Position numbers and translations under genes: made by a program
DNA from: Pseudomonadota bacterium
Lineage (GTDB): Bacteria; Pseudomonadota; Gammaproteobacteria; Steroidobacterales; Steroidobacteraceae
Direction: 5' to 3'
DNA length: 5,768 bases
Assembly: GCA_021820785.1 (NCBI GenBank)
Contig: JAKADE010000198.1
Span: 1-5,768 of the forward strand
Part shown: one piece after another, positions 1 through 5,768 of the stretch
Position numbering within the stretch: position 1 is the stretch's first letter
Layout: every line of letters starts with the position of its first letter
Notes under the pieces: generated by a model
The model's input: only the letters and a program-made list of their open reading frames with translations
Told to the model about the DNA's origin: nothing
The model's database searches: none

Positions 1-2143
<2,143 letters not shown>

Positions 2144-2147
<4 letters not shown>

Positions 2148-2617
2148 AACGTACCCCCATGACACTGCGCGGCGCCGAGGCGCTGCGCGCGGAGCTGAAG
2201 CGCCTGAAGAGCGAGGCGCGTCCGGCGGTCATCAAGGCGATCGCCGAGGCGCGCAGTCACGGCGACCTGTCGGAGAACGCCGAATATCACGCCGCCCGTG
2301 AGCAGCAGGGCTTCATCGAGGGACGCATCCGCGAGATCGAGGCGAAGCTCTCGAGCGCCGAGGTCATCGACCCCAGCACGCTGCCGAAGAATGGCAAAGT
2401 GGTATTCGGCTCGGTGGTCGAACTGGAGGATGAGGAGGGCAACCGCCTCGTGTACCAGATCGTCGGGGAGGACGAGGCGGACATCGGTGCCGGGCGCATC
2501 TCTGTCACCTCGCCGATCGCGCGGGCCATGGTCGGGAAATCCGAGGGCGACGTGGTGGATGTGGCCGCCCCGGGCGGGGTGCGCTCCCTCGAGATCGTCG
2601 AGGTCCGGCTCGCGTAA
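2144..2617 (+). CDS. greA: Transcription elongation factor GreA
   Basis: 157 residues against 158 in E. coli. GreA binds the secondary channel of RNA polymerase and stimulates cleavage of backtracked RNA, rescuing stalled elongation complexes. The N-terminal coiled coil (about residues 1-75) carries the signature [18 protein letters not shown]; the two acidic tip residues that position catalytic Mg2+ are present as D41 and E44. The C-terminal FKBP-like domain (about 80-157) contains the conserved stretch [14 protein letters not shown] and a PGG turn before the final strand. The ATG overlaps the carB TGA (ATGA), a good Shine-Dalgarno lies 10 bases upstream, and the opening [11 protein letters not shown] aligns with E. 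coli [12 protein letters not shown], so the start is secure. Probably cotranscribed with carAB; an extra promoter inside carB cannot be excluded. It converges with yhbY after 3 bp. Confidence 0.98.
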
Positions 2618-2620
2618 GGG

Positions 2621-2932
2621 CTATTCGCCCGGAATGACGATGCGCGGCACGTCGCGCCGCGGCCGATAGAGCGCCGCGACGTTGCCGATGCGCTGGATCA
2701 GCGCACTGCCGGTGCGCTCGGCGAGCTGCGTGAACAGCGCATCGCGCGCCTCACGGTCGCCGCCCGGCGCCTTGACCTTGATCAGCTCGTGGTCCGTGAG
2801 CGCCCGATCGGTCTCGAGCGCCACGGCCTCGGTCAGACCGGCGTGGCCCAGGAGAATGACGGGTTTGAGCGCGTGCGCCAGGCCGCGCAGATGCCGGCGT
2901 TGCCGCTCGGTCAGATTCGGTGCAGGGGACAT
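2621..2932 (-). CDS. yhbY: Ribosome assembly RNA-binding protein YhbY (CRM domain)
   Basis: 103 residues, against 97 in E. coli YhbY. Single CRM-domain protein with a KH-like fold that binds precursor 50S subunits in E. coli and acts in late ribosome assembly. Visible hallmarks are [19 protein letters not shown] at residues 7-25, the GxxG RNA-contact loop GHAG at 29-32 followed by LTEAV, the motif HELIKVK around residues 48-54, and the final strand [13 protein letters not shown]. The ATG at 2932 gives an N-terminus five or six residues longer than E. coli, and no closer in-frame ATG precedes the conserved LTERQ block. There is no Shine-Dalgarno in front of it; upstream bases read CCGCCGG. It is convergent with greA (3 bp) and divergent from rlmE (22 bp), the same relative orientation as in E. 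coli, so it is probably a single-gene transcript. The companion methylase rlmE also works on the 50S subunit. Confidence 0.96.
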   Translation of the reverse strand: MSPAPNLTERQRRHLRGLAHALKPVILLGHAGLTEAVALETDRALTDHELIKVKAPGGDREARDALFTQLAERTGSALIQRIGNVAALYRPRRDVPRIVIPGE

Positions 2933-2939
2933 CCGGCGG

Positions 2940-2945
2940 ATTGTA
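2940..2945 (-). promoter_or_regulatory. Candidate -10 box for yhbY in the divergent spacer
   Basis: On the minus strand this reads TACAAT, one base from the sigma-70 consensus TATAAT, and is one of the few AT-rich spots here. It sits only 7 bases before the yhbY ATG, so a transcript from it would start at or next to the start codon. No good -35 box appears at 16-18 bp; TTGGAC occurs on the minus strand with a 20-bp spacer, which is too long for a standard promoter. Tentative. Confidence 0.3.
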
Positions 2946-2954
2946 CAGACTCAC

Positions 2955-3581
2955 ATGGCGAAGCGGTCCAAAAGCAGTGGTCGGTGGTTGCAGGAGCATT
3001 TCTCCGACCCGTACGTGAAACGGGCGCAGGCGGAAGGCTGGCGGTCGCGCGCGGTCTTCAAGCTCGAAGAGGTCGACAAGGCGGAGAAAATGATCCGATC
3101 GGGCGCCATCTGCCTCGATCTCGGCGCAGCGCCCGGCGCCTGGAGCCAGTATCTTCGCCGGCGCCTGGGGCGTAGCGGGCGGGTGGTGGCCACGGACATC
3201 CTGCCCATGGATCCGCTCGAGGGCGTGGAGTTCGTGCAGGGCGATTTCCGTGAAAACGACGTTTTCGAGCGTATCCTGTCCCTGGTGCCCCAGCGCGAGG
3301 TCGACTGGGTGCTCTCGGACATGGCGCCGTCCATGAGCGGAATCGACTCCGTCGATCAGCCCCGCTCGATGTATCTGGCCGAGCTCGCGCTCGATATGGC
3401 CGGCCGGGTCTTGAAGAGCGGCGGTGGCGCCCTGATCAAGGTGTTTCAGGGTGCGGGTTTCGATGCGCTGGTGAGCGACGCCCGCGGCCGGTTCGGCAAA
3501 GTCCGGCTGGTCAAGCCCTCGGCCTCGCGTGCGCGCAGCGCAGAGGTGTATCTGCTGGCGAAGGACTTCCGCTTGGTGTAG
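2955..3581 (+). CDS. rlmE: 23S rRNA (uridine-2'-O)-methyltransferase RlmE (FtsJ/RrmJ)
   Basis: 208 residues, against 209 in E. coli. SAM-dependent methylase that 2'-O-methylates U2552 in the A-loop of 23S rRNA on the 50S particle. The N-terminus [26 protein letters not shown] matches the family, followed by the SAM-binding motif [13 protein letters not shown] (54-66), DILPMDP (81-87), SDMAPSMSG (121-129) and KVFQG (162-166). The K-D-K-E catalytic set is intact as K36, D122, K162 and E197 (E. coli K38, D124, K164, E199). The ATG at 2955 is chosen because the family sequence begins there. The frame stays open upstream to an ATG at 2682, but that extension lies antisense to yhbY and has no family resemblance. 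No Shine-Dalgarno is visible. In E. coli rlmE and ftsH share a sigma-32 heat-shock promoter; I do not see a convincing sigma-32 site upstream. ftsH follows after 12 bases. Confidence 0.97.
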   Translation: MAKRSKSSGRWLQEHFSDPYVKRAQAEGWRSRAVFKLEEVDKAEKMIRSGAICLDLGAAPGAWSQYLRRRLGRSGRVVATDILPMDPLEGVEFVQGDFRENDVFERILSLVPQREVDWVLSDMAPSMSGIDSVDQPRSMYLAELALDMAGRVLKSGGGALIKVFQGAGFDALVSDARGRFGKVRLVKPSASRARSAEVYLLAKDFRLV

Positions 3582-3593
3582 CGTGCTGAACTG

Positions 3594-5498
<1,905 letters not shown>

Positions 5499-5537
5499 TG
5501 CCTGCCGCGCGGCCCGCGCCGGTCGCGAGCACTCACG

Positions 5538-5768
5538 GTGATCACGCAGCTGCGCTGCGGCGGACGGACGCTCCTCCTGGAGCGTCCGCTCGTGATGGGG
5601 GTCGTGAATCTCACGCCCGACTCATTTTCCGACGGCGGCCGGTATCTCGAGCCGGCACAGGCGCTCGAAGGGGCGCTTGCGCTCGAGGCCGAGGGTGCCG
5701 CGATCCTCGATCTCGGTGGCGAGTCGACGCGGCCGGGGGCAGCGGCGGTGTCGGAGCAGGAAGAACTC
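5538..5768 (+). CDS. folP: Dihydropteroate synthase, N-terminal part (3' end outside window)
   Basis: First 77 codons of dihydropteroate synthase, the folate-pathway enzyme that joins 6-hydroxymethyl-7,8-dihydropterin pyrophosphate to p-aminobenzoate in the cytosol; the target of sulfonamides. Seen: [16 protein letters not shown] at residues 19-34 (first Prosite-type signature, with the pyrophosphate-binding Asn as N24) and [16 protein letters not shown] at 57-72 (second signature, with the p-aminobenzoate-loop T64-R65-P66). F30 and P66, equivalent to E. coli F28 and P64 where sulfonamide-resistance changes occur, have the ordinary residues. The GTG at 5538 is preferred: it gives the usual lead of about 18 residues before the first signature strand, and no in-frame ATG occurs between the ftsH stop and codon 20. 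No Shine-Dalgarno is clear, so the start is less certain than the gene. It follows ftsH by 39 bases, as in the E. coli ftsH-folP-glmM operon; glmM would be expected beyond the edge. Confidence 0.95.
   Translation, partial: MITQLRCGGRTLLLERPLVMGVVNLTPDSFSDGGRYLEPAQALEGALALEAEGAAILDLGGESTRPGAAAVSEQEEL
5565..5588 (+). other. Perfect 10-bp hairpin in the first codons of folP
   Basis: CGGACGCTCC (5565-5574) pairs perfectly with GGAGCGTCCG (5579-5588) around a TCCT loop. It covers folP codons 10-17 and starts 27 bases after the GTG. It is within coding sequence and has no T-run after it. The family is not strongly conserved at these residues, so the palindrome is not forced by protein sequence. 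Function unknown. Confidence 0.6.

Noticed and set aside
2298..2669. 123-codon forward frame overlapping greA
   Set aside because: Ser/Arg-rich out-of-frame reading of greA with no family resemblance.
2682..2954. 91-residue N-terminal extension of RlmE from an ATG at 2682
   Set aside because: It runs antisense through yhbY, has low-complexity Ser/Arg/Ala composition and no family match; the RlmE family sequence begins at 2955.
2863..2955. Sigma-32 heat-shock promoter upstream of rlmE
   Set aside because: A TTTGAGC resembling the -35 element occurs near 2864, but no CCCCAT-like -10 follows at 13-15 bp. Expected from E. coli, not supported here.

Overview
This is a GC-rich window (mid-60s percent GC, estimated by eye) of chromosomal housekeeping genes, almost certainly from a gammaproteobacterium. 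All six proteins read as close relatives of E. coli, Pseudomonas or Xanthomonas family members. The order carB, greA, yhbY (opposite strand), rlmE, ftsH, folP matches the Pseudomonas-type arrangement. In E. coli the greA to folP block is present but carAB lies elsewhere. Genus and order cannot be fixed from this sequence; the FtsH Walker A variant GSPGTGKT and the GC content would suit a Xanthomonadales-like or other GC-rich lineage, but that is only a suggestion.

Layout: (1) 1-2147, + strand: the last two thirds of carB, the large subunit of carbamoyl-phosphate synthetase, cut by the left edge. (2) 2144-2617, +: greA, whose start overlaps the carB stop as ATGA. (3) 2621-2932, - strand: yhbY, convergent with greA across a 3-bp gap. 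(4) 2955-3581, +: rlmE (ftsJ/rrmJ), divergent from yhbY across 22 bp. (5) 3594-5498, +: ftsH, 12 bp after rlmE. (6) 5538-5768, +: the start of folP, cut by the right edge. There is no gene-free stretch over 40 bp, and I see no tRNA, rRNA, CRISPR array, insertion sequence or attachment site.

How the genes fit together: carB supplies carbamoyl phosphate for pyrimidine and arginine synthesis, and greA is translationally coupled to it. yhbY and rlmE both act on 50S ribosome biogenesis, and rlmE with ftsH forms the unit that is heat-shock regulated in E. coli. folP (dihydropteroate synthase) follows ftsH, as in the E. coli ftsH-folP-glmM operon.

I found no new biological system. The points worth a second look are small. 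Two strong perfect hairpins flank the folP start, one with the ftsH stop codon in its loop. The yhbY/rlmE divergent spacer is very short, contains small palindromes, has no Shine-Dalgarno sequence for either gene, and carries a -10-like box only 7 bp from the yhbY start. The greA/yhbY convergent junction is nearly gapless and has no visible terminator.
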